DNA of 64,000 nt from Lepidonotus clava (GCA_936440205.1 OW387133.1:9514001-9578000); one strand, 5' to 3'. Positions 1 to 12,462 are shown, counted from the stretch's first letter. Numbers and translations: made by a program. The notes: generated from the sequence alone by a model not told the origin.

Positions 1-286
1 CCACCTTCTCAGGTGCTCACTTCACTTCAACTTAGAACCGGCCTGATCCTCTCTCTCACTCTCACCCTCTCTCTTCTCTGTCTACCACAATACCAACGCC
101 AGCATTGCGGGTCCTGGGTTTCTGCTGCCTCCTCTCCCCGGCCTCACTTGGTCCCCTTGGCTCCAGCCTCTCAGACGGAGGAGCATTGGACCCGGGGAGG
201 ACTGAGGGCCAGTAGACTGCCACCACCACCTACACCATCACCACCACCACTCCCCCCTCCTTAGAGCCGTTGAGGGTGTAAATAGA
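1..286 (+). promoter_or_regulatory. Nkx2.1 leader (probable 5' UTR / proximal promoter)
   Basis: This stretch precedes the Nkx2.1 start codon. It is CT-rich (CTCTCT runs near 50-80) and has CACCAC runs near 220-250. It contains no ATG at all, and the Nkx2.1 frame has a TGA stop at 203-205, so 287 is the first usable start and no N-terminal extension is possible within this exon. I see no convincing TATA box. The transcription start may lie in this stretch or left of the window. Confidence 0.55.
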
Positions 287-629
287 ATGTCCTTCAGTCC
301 TAAGCACACTACGCCGTTTTCCGTGACAGATATCCTGAGCCCGATCGAGGAGTCCTACAAGAAGCAGCAGCTGGAGGCGGGCATCGCGCCTCTCGGGCCC
401 TACGGACAGCGGGGACAGAGCAGCATGGCGGCGGCGGCGGCGGCCGGCATGGGCGGCATGACGACGGCCAACCCCTACCACAACTACGTGCCCCAGCTCT
501 CCCACCACACCTCCTCCTTCCCGTCGCAGTACTGCAACGGCTCGGAGCTGTCTCACTACGGCGACCCCATGTCGGCCCGGCACAGCTCGGCCTCCTGGTA
601 CGGCACCAGCCAAGACCCCCGGCTAGCAA
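287..629 (+). CDS. Nkx2-1: Nkx2.1 homeobox transcription factor, coding exon 1 (residues 1-114 plus first base of codon 115)
   Basis: Nuclear DNA-binding transcription factor. The family specifies ventral forebrain, endostyle/thyroid and pharyngeal endoderm in chordates and apical/foregut tissue in many invertebrates. The exon begins [13 protein letters not shown], followed by TDILSP. This is the TN motif (residues about 8-19), an eh1-like Groucho-corepressor site shared by NK2 proteins and close to the vertebrate NKX2-1 start. Next come an alanine run (48-53), VPQLSH (68-73), YCNG (82-85) and WYG..QDPR (104-112), which match the vertebrate pre-homeodomain linker. The ATG has A at -3 and is the first ATG of the leader. 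The exon ends GCA-A followed by GTAAGT at 630. Joined to 8209 this gives A-I-S-R-L-M-G, matching vertebrate AISRFMG, so the junction is secure. Joined length is 1143 nt, 380 residues plus stop. Confidence 0.96.
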
Positions 630-3625
630 GTAAGTAGTCTCTTTTCTGGTTTAGACGTGTGTGGCTTCACCTGTCCTTCCCTTTCTCCTCGTTAGGTCGC
701 CTTAAGATTCCCACCAGCCTGGGATAGGGATGGAGGGGGTCATTGGGGTATGCATGGGAAATGGTATAGGGGTATAATTTTAAATATAGATTTCACAGAT
801 ACTCACACACTCACGAGTATATCCACTTCTATATCATTCTTTAGGTTGGCACAGGTATTGTGTACAATACCATGTAGATCACCACTTGGGATATACCTCA
901 CATAGCATGTTTTGTTTCATTAGAACACATTTGACAATTCACTTATAGCTTAACCAACAAATAGCTTACGAATGTATATGTTTTTACGGCTATATTGGTA
1001 TCTGAATGATCTGAAAGCAATGACAGGACGCTTTGTTTTAAAACAAGTAACATAAGATATTGCAATTTATCTTTATGTTTAAGGATAGTATAGACGTACA
1101 TGTTGTCTTAAGAATAAGGGCGGATCCCATATTTCATAAAGTCGCGAACCACGTTCACCAAATAGCACAAGGCGTTCTGTACCATGTGAATGCAAATATT
1201 ATAGAATACACGTTTCTGGGAGGCCTAGTGGTAATATTGTGACTTTGTTGCAACGCCTGCCCTCCTCTCGCTCTCTCACGACTGGGCTGAGCAAACAATG
1301 ACAGTACGGAGACAGGGGGCTGGGGGCTGATGTACAATGTATATATAGTGTCATCACAGACTTCTCCTACTACACACATACACACGGCTCAGCGCTGACC
1401 TACTCCACATTCCCTGGGTGTAAATTAGGCCTGCTTTTAGGTGGTCAGCAGCCTAGATGAAGGTGGTCGATCGCTTCATCCCTAATGAGATGTTTGCCTA
1501 GAGACTTTGCCCCGCCGCCCTTGTTTGCCGGGCCCTTGGTCGCGACACTTGAGCTTAGACGATAACCGCTCTCCTAGACTGCTAGAAAAACCAGTTCAAC
1601 TCTCGTTGAAGACGTTATATTCCCATCGCCCACTTGACCGGGCCTGCACACCCCCACCCACTCCATGACTTAGTGGCACATGCTAGACCTACTACAATGG
1701 AGGGGTGCTCTTGGCTCCTTTGTCTCTTGGAGTTGACCCTCTCATGGCGGAGGGGGCGAAATCCGCGAGCAAACTCGGGGATTGTCGGCCGAGAGCCGCG
1801 CCGAGTCCTGATAGGGGGTTACTGGGGTAACTCTGCCATGTTTGGGTATCCCTAGGAGAGTACAGGATTTAGGGGGAGATACTGCGAAGTGTCAATCATA
1901 GAGCAATAGCTTGATGGATTTTGGAGCGTTTTGCATGGGAATGACTTGGGAAAGAGTATAGGGGTTGCGTAAGAAATAAGAGATAGGCGCCAGTGGCAAA
2001 CGCCCCTTTATATACTACTTACACTCAGCCTCCCAGTTCAGGGTACTTAGAAAACCCAACTTCATAGGTTGGATGGCGCAGATGTTATTAGTTTTAAATA
2101 TATGATTTAAAGGTTTGCTTTTATATCTAAACATTGCAGCAATGATAGTATTCAGGTGAATAGAGATTCATAGAAATGAAGACAGGGAAGTTCCATGTCG
2201 ATAGCACACTCTTTCTTCTTGTTCGCATTTGACCGCGTCCAATCTGAATAGAGGATACACTTAACTGCGGACCGCAATTGCACTGAAATTGAATTGAATC
2301 TTAACATTTCCTCGGGATCTCATATGATAAAATGACCCTTACACTATACAGAATTCTTCTCACACCGCAACTATTCCTTAGAATACAGCCCGCGGATAGC
2401 TTAAACCGAGATGAACCCTCTCCCTTTGGTTTCGGAGCGCGGGCGGCATTTAGAGCAAAACATTGACCAGTGACAAACCATAAGACACGGGGTATGAGTG
2501 ACGGGGAGAGGACACCCGGGGGCAGGTACAAAAAGTCCCTGCGTGCATGATGAGCGGTAGTAGTAGCAGGTGTTGAACAATGTTGATCCTCCAGCCCGTG
2601 GAGGTGGGGTCTCCGGGCCGCTGATTAAAGCGGGCCGCCTTTCGCAGGTAAACGCGACTGTTCCCAATTCGCGGGCGGCGCTCCGACGCACGGAGCGGGG
2701 ATCAGGCCGGGCATGTTACCGGACAATAGGGGCGGTGGGCCCGGCAGGGACATAATACCGGGGACGGCCGGGGACGGGGGGTACCGGGGGCCGCGCCCCG
2801 ACAGGGCCGCCCCAACCCCCGCCCTCCTCCCAGGGATAATATACATCACATGGAGTTTTGTGTATATCCACTGTCCGATTTTATTGCCGATTCTGAAAAT
2901 CAATGGCTATTATTATAAACCTGTTGTATATCGTAAGAAATTATTTTGGATTTCTTTCAAATGGTATATAACATGCATGGATCTTTGTAATATTCCTAAT
3001 GAGAATTTAGAAATTATATACATGTCCCAAAATACTGAGTAGCGTGTACCAAAATACTGAGTAGTGAAAATCGCCTAGTGGAATACAGGTATAAATGATG
3101 GACAGCCAAGATGAAGATATATAAATATAAGAAAGCGTAATGTTTTTCTCTCACGCTCCTCTCACATGGTGTCTTATACATATAAGATATAGATCGAGGT
3201 GAATATATATATATTGAGATGAAATAAGAGTTTATTGTTAACATTTATGGGAAACACAAATGAGGACATAGTCTCTATATACAGATAATATATAGTGGAA
3301 AATACAGCGAGATGAAGTGGCAGGGATATTCGGAGGAGGATTACTAGAAGAGCAGGGACAACTGTTGCAATACCTTTGACAGACAGGGTATACATTGGCG
3401 TGTCCATGTGATTCTCGGTGAAGACTCTAAACGCGTCCGCTGACCCCCGTCGCGGGGGAGTGTTGGACTTTGGGCTTTTTGCTCTCTGCAGGCATATATG
3501 CACTGGTCGGGTTTCCAGCTTGCACGAAGGGCGGGTCTGAATCTGTCAGTTTGCCCCTGGCTCTAACCACGACTGCCACCCCGACCACGTTAAGGCTTCT
3601 CAGGCAGGTTTATTATATAGGGAAC

Positions 3626-3774
3626 CAGTAGCGGATCTGGCTTTTTGAAAAGGTGGGGGCGCGCTAATGGAAAAAGGGGGGAATTACGCACCCTTTTTCC
3701 AACAATTTTCCATGAGGAAACCTTAATTTGGCGAAAAAGGCGGTGGCCCTAAATCCACCACAGGGGGATGTGTT
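3626..3774. mobile_element. MITE, CAGTRGCGGAT-ended family (degenerate)
   Basis: The left end CAGTAGCGGATCTGG and the right part CCTAAATCCACCACAG (to 3763) are near inverted repeats of the CAGNGGCGGATY type seen on many hAT-like non-autonomous elements. The G-run/C-run interior resembles the element at 61806-61977. The 8-bp sequence TAGGGAAC occurs at 3618-3625 and again at 3775-3782, consistent with an 8-bp target duplication, although the right copy sits 11 bp beyond the visible TIR. No coding capacity. Family assignment is by end sequence only. Confidence 0.55.
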
Positions 3775-4599
3775 TAGGGAACACGGACGTGTCACTGTCA
3801 CATGGGGGGTTTATACACAACAGACGCCACTGAGGGCCCTGACATCTCAATCTACCACCCACCCCGGGGAGGGACACCTCGGTGGTATACCTGTGTAGTG
3901 AGGGGTCAGAACGGTCAGTGTGTGGTCAGTGTGTGGTCAGTCGCAGCGCGGGATCCCACGGTGATGACCAGTATCTCCCACCAGTTTGCCACACCTCCCT
4001 CCAACACCCCTACAGAATACCCATACAAAAGAATTGTAGGTTTTCCTCCACCCACCTGGAATGCAGTGAATATAAAACATATGGTATGGTCCTACAGCGC
4101 AGAGATCACCTGTAGGGATGTATAGTGGAGTGTACCGAAAAATTCATATCATGAGGCAATAAATGGGACAATGTGTATATTAGTATGTTTTTGATGTATG
4201 TAAAGTGTACATTCAGGAGTTATATCAAAGTCCACCCAGGTGTGCCCAGTTCTCGGCTGACAAATGTTACTCACCTGTGTGCGAACCTCATCTCCCCAAA
4301 CGCAGGTGTGAGGCCACCTGAACGCCTAGGAGATAAATGACGGGTCTCCGCTGCCATATCTTTGTGTCCGCGCCTCGCCGTGTTTACCGGCGAGGTCTGC
4401 GAGAACCAACAAACTCTGAGCCCGCTATAAATGGGGCCCGTTTCTTATAGTATATAGTCACACATACACACACATCTATTGATGCTATACATCACGCAGG
4501 ACATGAAAATAAAATATTGACAACTATGAATGGCGTATCTTCAGCGTGCACGTGCACCCTGCAGTCAACAATGTAACACTAAGAATATTATTTAAAGAA

Positions 4600-4975
4600 A
4601 AAAAAATCACCTAGTGCCATGCAAAACGCTTCCCATTGCACTCTCTTGGTGTTGAGAGCGAGCCATAAATAATTCCGTCTTTGATCAGAGAAGCCGCGCG
4701 AGCAATTGATTTGCTCTTGTGTCCTTCGCCAGGGGCATTGTTATTTATTCATAAACTCATTTGAGAGTCATCACTGAATGGGAATTGGTTCCGCATTCAT
4801 TCATTAGTAGTGCGGCTGGGCATTTAGACCTACTTTTTAACCCTAAGAGGCATGCGAGTCAAGCTTTTTATTTGTGTTCATCTTCCACAGAAGTTCAGAA
4901 AATTAGAATGACTTATTCATATCTGGCTGGTTTACACTTCGACGCACATTTTCATTTAATTTAAAATCACGCCAG
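4600..4975. promoter_or_regulatory. Candidate intronic regulatory block
   Basis: About 375 bp of non-repetitive, mid-GC sequence between AT-rich flanks. It is dense in homeodomain and POU-like words (ATGCAAAAC, CAATTGATTTG, TTATTTATTCATAAAC, GCATTCATTCATTAG, TTTCATTTAATTT). This even texture is what deeply conserved non-coding elements in developmental introns look like. Function is inferred from composition and position only. Confidence 0.3.
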
Positions 4976-5207
4976 TACTTCCACGTAAAACAATCAGCTT
5001 GGCAACCTGTGAACATTTATCAGATTTGTCATTCTATGAATAGATACTGCTTGACATTTTTTGAAGGAGAAACATTTAGTATGCTTTCATATTATGCAAT
5101 CCAGAACAACATGGCATATCAATTGTCCTACCTGAAATAATTTAATTTTTTGAAATATAAATATTTATTGTTCAGCCTTTTTTTTTTTAAATCATAAATA
5201 CTTATTC

Positions 5208-5253
5208 CACACACACACACAATATATATATATATTTATATATATATATATAT
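5208..5253. repeat. (AC)n followed by (TA)n microsatellite
   Basis: A short AC run at about 5208-5221 passes directly into a TA run interrupted once by TTT. Intronic, no other content. Confidence 0.9.
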
Positions 5254-5469
5254 GATATTTTCAAAATTTCGGAATCAATTTTATAGTATGTTCAACCTTG
5301 GTACTGGTGATGACTTAATCACTAAGGATTGGATGAAACGATGATGATATCCATTGTGTTATACAATACCAAATAAATTGATATACACATCCTTAAGAGT
5401 CTACTGTATAATATAGAGTACTATAGGTACACCAAATTTTTTTTTCTAAATACCTTTTAAACATTAAGG

Positions 5470-5800
5470 CATCTCAGGTGAGGTTGTTTGTAACGAGGTG
5501 TCAACAAGTACTGAAAAGCCCTCACCTCACCTGTTAGCGTCTTACGCACCTTCTCACGGGGGCCCTTATAGCCCCTGCCCCTGCTGGTCGTGGGAAAGGG
5601 CCCCTCCCGCCGTGTGTGAGCCGCCCCAAGCCGGGGGCCTCCCGCCGCCCCCCGACACAGCCCCGGCCCCCGCCACAACCCCGGCCAAAGTCCAATATAC
5701 ACCACCAATATGGCCAGATACAGGCCATATCACAGGTGCCTCATTCGCCGTAGAATCTGATTGGCTTCATCTGATAACGCCTCGCCAGGTGTGAGTTCTC
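5470..5800. other. GC-rich intronic patch
   Basis: A sharply bounded C-rich patch inside the AT-rich intron. The plus strand is open through most of it, but the translation is low-complexity proline-rich, and I recognise no domain. It ends near a donor-like AGGTGTGAG (5788). An alternative Nkx2.1 exon is conceivable but unsupported. Confidence 0.3.
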
Positions 5801-6169
5801 CGACCGGGGTATGGTTTTTGTGTGGGTCGTGAAGGTGGGGTTTGTGCGGGGCAAGTCGGCGTGGATAACGGGGTTATACCTTGGGTGAGGTCCCTCTGGT
5901 ATGTGCATGGGGTAGGGGTGGGTGGGTATGATGTCCAGGGGTGCTGGTCTGTAGGAGGTTGGTGGTTAGAGCCCACCCACGCTTCTCCCAGGGTATCTAC
6001 CAGACGAACTGCAAAGCGAATATTACCAGCAATTTGCAAATTCTGCTTTCACAATCGCCAACACTCTTATCCTTTTTGTGTATGCTAAAATGAGGGCAAG
6101 CTCAATGTGAACTTTAATTTTCTGTTTGAAAATAGAACAGTTTCTATTTCATTGAGGTAGAAATTTGCC

Positions 6170-6650
6170 TGGTCTGTTTGGCCTGCAATTCGCACCTTCC
6201 GTGACCTGTAAATAAGAGCCTGCTAACCTGATAATTACCGGGGCAGAATATTGGTCTCATTAAATCTAACCTCCCCCGACCTACCCATTCTCCCACCACC
6301 CCGTCTCCCCGACAGAACATGTAGCAACGACACACTGGCTAATATTACCCCACACACGACGCCTGATGGAATAATTAGAGCTGCAAGGAACCCCACCCCC
6401 CACAATTGCCGCCTCCCGTCGCCCACCCCCCGGGCCCACCCCCTTCTCTAGCCTGCAGCCTCCCGACACGTTTGGCAGTGGCCCGTGATCATGGCTGATA
6501 CAGGGGGACAATGGGCGCTGATGGAAACAAGCGCTCGTTGCCCAGATTGCAAATGGCCGAGTTCTGAATCATTTGACCCGCGACAAAAAGAGAAGTCAAG
6601 TCGTCATAGTCGGCTGTTGCCATGTAATCTGACCGCTGTTACTCGCACCG
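6170..6650. promoter_or_regulatory. Candidate intronic regulatory block
   Basis: Non-repetitive mid-GC sequence with ATAATTACC, GGCTAATATTACC, GGAATAATTAGAGC, CAGATTGCAAATGG and AATCATTTGAC, i.e. many homeodomain-type and POU-type cores. It lies in the Nkx2.1 intron between poor-complexity C-rich (6280-6450) and CA/CT-rich (6650-6900) stretches. A GC-rich patch follows at about 6900-7220. Regulatory role is inference. Confidence 0.28.
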
Positions 6651-8208
6651 ACCACAACTCTCCCCCACCCCTCCTACACACACACCCACTGCCTTCCCAG
6701 CTGATCGACGGACGGCTTTGATTGTGCCTATCCCCCCGTTCACACACCCACACACACTCTCTCTCCCCTTTCTGCTCAACCAATCCATTTGTCATTGGGA
6801 TCGATCGCATGCAATCCCTCTCTCCCTGCCCCACTCCCCTCCCCTATTACCACCTACCACCCCTCAATAGATACACAAATTACACAAACGCACACACTGC
6901 CAAACCGTTATGGCCGCGCACCTTGCACGCGTGCGTGCATCACGTTTTGTTGACACGGACGTAGGTGGGTTTTGGCGGGTGTTTGAGTCCCCCTCACCGC
7001 CTCCCTTCACGGCCACCTGGCCGGGGTACGGCCACAGCCCCGAGCCTCCCCCGGCGCCCACAGCCACAGAGGGCCGACAATATTCAGCTCGCCTCCCGGA
7101 GTCGTCGGGGGCGGGCGCACACATACCTCCACGGCCCGGGTGTCGCCTTCTCCGGGCCGGATTTCCGTCGGCGGACAAAGCCGAGTGCAGGCGCCCTTTA
7201 ACCCTTTCCACCTTTCCCCACTGAATAAGAAAACCCCCTCTCAGAGATCCCCTTTCCCCTGGGAATAAACAAGTTCTACTATATATACACGATATCTTCA
7301 TCCCCCGCACCTTGCATTGAAATTCTAGCCTCATCTCCAGTGTACAACCATTGCTGCATGGGGAATACTTGCGTCACGTTATGATCCATTCGGGGACTAC
7401 ATATGTGTGTATGGGGAGTCCTAGTGTTGACTGGGCCGAGATAGGGGCAGTGTAGTATAATGGTGTACCTTATCGGAGGTGTACACTGGGAGCGGCAAGC
7501 CCCGAGCTGAGATAATCCTCCAGATTCAACACCGCACGATCCGATTTGGCTTCCCCCGGTATCTGCCCATGGTCCTGTGGCCCGACCTCCACACTCGGCT
7601 TACATTGTATTTAGGCGCCAGACGCTCTCAGTCGGTTATAATATTCAAAACCCACCATGGTTATATTTGCAGTAAAGAGAATATATACAAATATGCATAG
7701 AGAGTTCATAATTCTATCTGTACAATGAATGTTGCCCTTATTGACAAATGGAAATTATATTGCTTGAACTTTAGACAATTAAGTGCCATTTCTGATATTT
7801 TGTTTATAATATTTATATCTTCTATCTAATGTTAAGATCAAATATTTAAGAATTTCCAAAATGGACATGTAACCCATCATACCAAATACATATTACAATA
7901 ATGATAGATAATAATTATATATATGCATAGACTAAATACTGTTAACAATAATATAGTATAAACATATATGACAACGTATACTATATGTCGTGTTATCAAC
8001 TGTTAAAGACATAAGCTCATGTTGCTATACTAACACTACACTGCATGTCTTCGGCCACTTTATATATAGTGTGTATATTATAATATCCTCCCTTTATGAC
8101 GACACCCAGGTCGGTCTTTTCTATTGTCTTTACTACTAAACCGCCGCCTTGGCCAGTGTCGTGGACAGATGTGTTATTTTAAAATAGGCTGTGTTTTCTC
8201 CTCCGCAG

Positions 8209-9008
8209 TCTCCCGCCTGATGGGTCCCAGCTCCTGTTCCATGACGTCCATGTCCGGCGGCATGCAGCACATGAACATGTCAGGCCTCGGCGGCCTGGAC
8301 CAGCACAAGGCTGGAGGGATGCAGTTCCCGATCACCCAGCGCCGCAAACGACGCGTCCTCTTCAGCCAGGCGCAGGTCTACGAGCTCGAGCGGCGGTTCA
8401 AGCAACAAAAATACCTGTCTGCGCCGGAGCGGGAGCACCTCGCCTCCATGATCAACCTCTCTCCGACGCAGGTCAAGATTTGGTTTCAGAACCATCGCTA
8501 CAAGCACAAGCGCGCGCAGAAGGACAAGGAGAAGATGGAGCAGCAGCAGAACCAGTCGGGCGGCCAGCAGCAGAGTCCGCGCCGCGTCGCCGTGCCCGTG
8601 CTCGTCAAGGACGGCAAGCCCTGCGCCGGGACCAACGGCGTAGAGGCGGGCAGCGGCGGGGGCGGCGGGGGCCACCCAGGGTCGGCCCCGGGCGGCGGCG
8701 GGAGCGGCGGCGGCAGCAGCAGCGGACACCGGTCCTCCGTAGGCAACCACCACGGGTCGTCCCAGCAGGGGTCGGACCACCACCTGGTCTCCCCGGGCTC
8801 CGACTCGAGCAGCGGCCAGCTGAGCGGGTCCACCGGCTCGGCCGGCTCCTTGTCTAGCAGCTCGGGCTTGTCCTCGCACGGCTCGAGCTCGGGAGGACCG
8901 TCCTCCAACCCCCTCACCCACGCCTCTCACATGAACTCGGCGCTCTACTCGGGCGTCAACAGTAACTCCATATCGTCAGCCTACCTGCTCAACGGGCGCA
9001 CCTGGTGA
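8209..9008 (+). CDS. Nkx2-1: Nkx2.1 homeobox transcription factor, coding exon 2 (residues 115-380)
   Basis: Carries the DNA-binding domain. The exon starts with the two bases completing Ile115, then SRLMG. The homeodomain is at residues 159-218 (bases 8340-8519): [12 protein letters not shown] start, helix 3 [14 protein letters not shown] with Trp48, Gln50, Asn51 and the NK2-class Tyr54 that gives CAAG-type (T[CT]AAGTG) site preference. His52 (QNHRY) is typical of Nkx2.1/2.2. The NK2-specific domain [15 protein letters not shown] is at residues 239-253 (bases 8580-8624). The rest is a long Gly/Ser/His low-complexity tail ending in YLLNGRTW, matching the LLYGRTW end of vertebrate NKX2-1, then TGA at 9006-9008. 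The C-terminal half is very GC-rich, unlike its flanks. No breaks; the gene looks fully functional. Distinguished from Nkx2.2 by the N-terminus, the DPR-AISR-MG linker and the GRTW tail. Confidence 0.97.
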
Positions 9009-11663
9009 GGCTAGGGCACGCCTAGGCTGAGTTCTCTCTGCGGCCTAGCTTACCCTAGCCTAAAACTGACTTACCTATACACAGAGCACCAGTGTGTGAG
9101 CCGCCCGGGGAGACTTGTACAGAATGACCTCGGAGTAGAGTGGACGGAGATGGACGAGTGGGGGGTGTCTACTACGATGACTTATGGTACCAAGGGGCCG
9201 TCAGTGACTCTGGTCCCCTCTGAGCTCGGATCTCTGCCCACCACGCAGGCCGACCGTACTGTTCTACTACTACTTCACACCGACAGATGATGGGCACCTG
9301 TAAACCGAACCATGACATGTTAGCAGCACACTGAGCCTGTTCAGTACTTACCGCCAGGCCTCCTCATTTTCCCAGTGACCAATATAGGCTTTTGGCGCAA
9401 CAAGCAAAGTGTGCATTTTGTGTATGAAAGAACCATCTTTATTGTACATTTGATACTAAACACCCTTGCAGTGACAAGCCCCAAGAGGCTAGTGCGTGGC
9501 ATGCAGGCTCCAAAGGACAGCTTCGCGTACTACATGGTAGCGCCGAGCCGTCGGGTTCCACGTAGGGGAACACTGAGTCGCAAGGTTCCACGTACGGGGA
9601 CACTGAGTCGCGGGGATCCACGTATGACAGCGCCGAATCGACGGAGCCCATGCACGTTAACAATGGTCTATGCATGCATCCGCATACAAAGGACACATTA
9701 GGTAACCACCCGAGGCCCATGCACGCGACCACGACCCACGTACGCTTACCATCGATGGGCCATACATGTACTAAAGTCCATCCGCGTGCATGTTTTATTC
9801 ACAACAACAGACTGTAGAGGCAGTAAAAACTGACCATGTTATAGACCGTTTACAACGTCATTCGGGTGGCGGTCTGTGGGCGATATCAGAGTCATAACCA
9901 GCAGCGGCCCCCTCAGTTATCCAACGGTCCCCTCACAGACTCCCTTATGGCTCGGCAAATGTACACAGCCACAAAGGACGCGTTCTGCACTCCGGGAAGT
10001 CGTCCAGGGCCACTCGAGGTGGTGCCATAACCGACGCCGACCACCCCCGACGGGGCCCGCCACGCCGCCGGCCGACCACTGATACCTAGTCATAAACCCG
10101 TAGCGTCGACCTGTGTCTATTTGGTTGTGCAGGCGCCAGAAACAGTCCCTGGCCGGCCGGTTGTACCTAGATCCCGGCCACGTTTGTATGAAGTCTCTAT
10201 TTAACATGAAGGGTTACAGCCATATGAAAGGTAGGACTTTCCATATATAGGAACTATCTCACAGCCCCCCTTCCCGAAATTCCCCAATCTATACAACAAC
10301 ACCAAAACTAACCCTTATTTTCCGTCTTCCTTTCACATGCTATATAATTATAGCTGCCTAGTCAGCTGAGCGAACTTTATTACATATGTAGAACGTATGT
10401 ATGGAAGGTTTTCAAGACACAGAGCAGCTGTAGGGTTATTGTTTAGACTTCCACGAATTCCAGAGTGCAAGTGAATGGTTCAAAACCAGCAAGAAGCAGT
10501 GACTGCCACAATTCCATCATTTCAGTTTTATATGCTATGCGGTTTTATAGCAATAGCAATGCAAATTTAATTCCTACCAAGCAAGGGGACTTTACCACAT
10601 GTATGGTATTTTCAACATTTGTAAAGATAATTATACGAAACCTGAATGTTTTTTGGATAAATCAATGCTATACTTGTTGGTGGTCAATATATCTAGCAAA
10701 AGTTTCTTTTTATATCTGTCATGTATGTTAACGTTTTAACGGTCTTGCTCTCTATACTGTATACATCTACATGCCATGTCCATACTAAAGCAATGTCTTA
10801 TTGATCTCAGAATTTCCGATAAAAGATATACACAAGAATAAGTTTTTGAAAAAGAGAGATATTTATGTGCAGACACACAGTGCTGATTCACAAACGCGGT
10901 AAAGGAGTGTTCCTATACGAAAAGTATACATGACTAACAGTAAATCGCATTCTTTATTTGTTTTTGATGAAACATACTTCTGACCTTTTTGGACGTATAC
11001 GTGCGAAGATCGTATACAATATGGTCTTGGGTGCATGTGTTAATTGTTGATATCGTTATTCGTATATGATATAAGTGATCAGTTAAGGCGCTGAGTATAA
11101 ATCTTTATTATACCATTGGTGCGATAATCATGTGTGAAACGGTCATATACATGTCTTATCATGTAATGGTAACAACCGTTACCCAAATTTACGGAGCCTG
11201 TCTTGCATCTAGGACACTTTACTGGTAATTCGGAGGTATGAAGTCCGAGAATCTATGTCTATGACATTATTACATTACATCACGCTACAGTCTATTGTGT
11301 AGCTTACATCATTGTTCATTGTAGTTGTATATGAATGAGCAAACTGTCACCAATCGTGTATTATTTATAAATAATGTGTATATATGACTAATATGGAGGC
11401 GAAAATGAAGACTGGAATGAATGTTATATAAGCTTATGTTCTCAATGTTGTTGAATATTGAAGTGAAAGACTGAAAAGAGACTATTCAGTGACTGTTTTA
11501 ATTTAAAAGGAGCAGCCACCCTGTATCAACCATTCCTCCCATTCGATACCAGGTAGAAGCACTTTTCATGTCTAGGACTCTTTGTGTTTAGAATATACAG
11601 AGTAGGTTCATGATGTCAATCAATATATCTCGTGACTGTTGATATACAATTATTTTAAATAAA
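9009..11663 (+). other. Region downstream of Nkx2.1; probable 3' UTR to first AATAAA
   Basis: No AATAAA is seen after the stop until 11658-11663 (TTTTAAATAAAACG), which is followed by a T/GT-rich stretch (TCTGTTTGT near 11697) as at cleavage sites. A second AATAAA lies at 11731-11736. If used, the 3' UTR is about 2.65 kb, long but normal for a developmental regulator. From 10200 the sequence is AT-rich with many TGTATAT and ATTTA words. A 30-bp tandem repeat lies inside (listed separately). A shorter UTR using a variant signal cannot be excluded. Confidence 0.4.
9528..9647. repeat. Four-unit 30-bp tandem repeat
   Basis: Imperfect 30-bp units begin near 9528, 9558, 9588 and 9618, the last three with CCACGTA. 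The middle two are the closest pair (CACTGAGTCGC shared). It lies about 520 bp after the Nkx2.1 stop, so it is probably transcribed. The period is a multiple of three and the plus strand reads as a decapeptide repeat, but nothing suggests translation. Confidence 0.8.
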
Positions 11664-12427
11664 ACGCTGTCAATTGTACACTATGGTCTCTTCTTGCTCT
11701 GTTTGTATATTTGGGTCGCGTCGCAGTTACAATAAAATAACTATATTGGGACTGGGCCGTAGAAGCTGTAGGTGGTATTTGGAGTGGGTTCGGGGGCCCA
11801 GGAGCAGTGGGAGATATGTGGAGTAGGTTGGGGAGCACCTCCTCAGTTGTCGGCCGAGATCGCTTCAGAATAATGAAAAGGAAAATTGACGACGCGGCCA
11901 GGTTTGCCATCTCCTGGCCGTGTACTCCACGGCAACGGCTGGAGGAAACACGCCATCGCCTTTCACACGACACGACTACCTCCTCCACCCCCTCCCCACC
12001 CTCCCCTTCCACCTTTACCCCACCTACTACACCCCAGCACATTGCACTACCGTAAAGTCTATAGTCAATCCTGCTCTCATATACACGGGGAAAGTACAAT
12101 TCCCTATCATAGGAAATTGTTGTATATCTATAGCCAAATTATGTATATATGATTTATTCAAGGGTCCATTCAAATATCATATGTAGCATAATATACCCTA
12201 ATTTCAAAGAGGTATGATATGATATATTTGATATGAAATATTTGATATGAAGGATTTTTTTGTCGTTTTGTAGATTCTACTTTTATAAGCTTTGTACAAT
12301 TTTGATGGAGCAAATACATTATGTTAATGCTAAATACAATCTCATAACAGCCTGGTTTTACGGTACCATTCATCCCTACCTTACATCCGGAGCAGCATTC
12401 ATGTACTATAAGCGTCACTACCTACAT

Positions 12428-12462
12428 CCTCCCACCCTCCACCCACCCACCCACCCACCCAA
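12428..12462. repeat. (CCCA)n-like microsatellite
   Basis: Imperfect CCCA/CCAC repeats. The surrounding 11740-12427 holds C/T-rich stretches (11980-12040) and AT-rich DNA with a short ATTTGATATGAA repeat near 12225-12250, and nothing else recognisable. Confidence 0.85.

Larger units (their letters stand above)
630..8208 (+). other. Nkx2.1 intron 1 (7579 bp)
   Basis: The donor GTAAGT is at 630. The acceptor at 8207-8208 follows a tract ending TTTTCTCCTCCGCAG; TACTAAAC near 8134 could be a branch site but lies rather far upstream. The intron interrupts codon 115 (phase 1) just before the ISR-MG motif, the place where I recall the vertebrate gene being split. Within it, 640-2370 has no recognisable feature, 2390-2830 is GC-rich, 2830-3600 is AT-rich with a 16-bp repeat (CCAAAATACTGAGTAG at about 3027 and 3049), and 3780-4580 shows only short GTCAGTGTGTG repeats. 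Listed separately are a MITE, a microsatellite, a GC patch and two candidate regulatory blocks. The last kilobase (7260-8200) is AT-rich with nothing recognisable. Confidence 0.9.

Noticed and set aside
13-264. Open frame in the leader just before Nkx2.1, possible upstream ORF
   Set aside because: It has no ATG (it opens with GTG). The 286-nt leader contains no ATG at all.
8124-8208. In-frame extension upstream of exon 2, possible alternative start
   Set aside because: No ATG at the start of the open stretch, and the splice acceptor at 8208 rejoins exon 1 in a way that matches the family exactly.
8280-8930. Long minus-strand open frame opposite the Nkx2.1 homeobox exon
   Set aside because: Antisense shadow of a GC-rich coding exon; Arg/Ala-rich with no domain.
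9348-9358. Strong minus-strand donor (GTAAGTAC) downstream of Nkx2.1, possible antisense RNA
   Set aside because: No matching acceptor or open or conserved segment to the right; one isolated donor is expected by chance.
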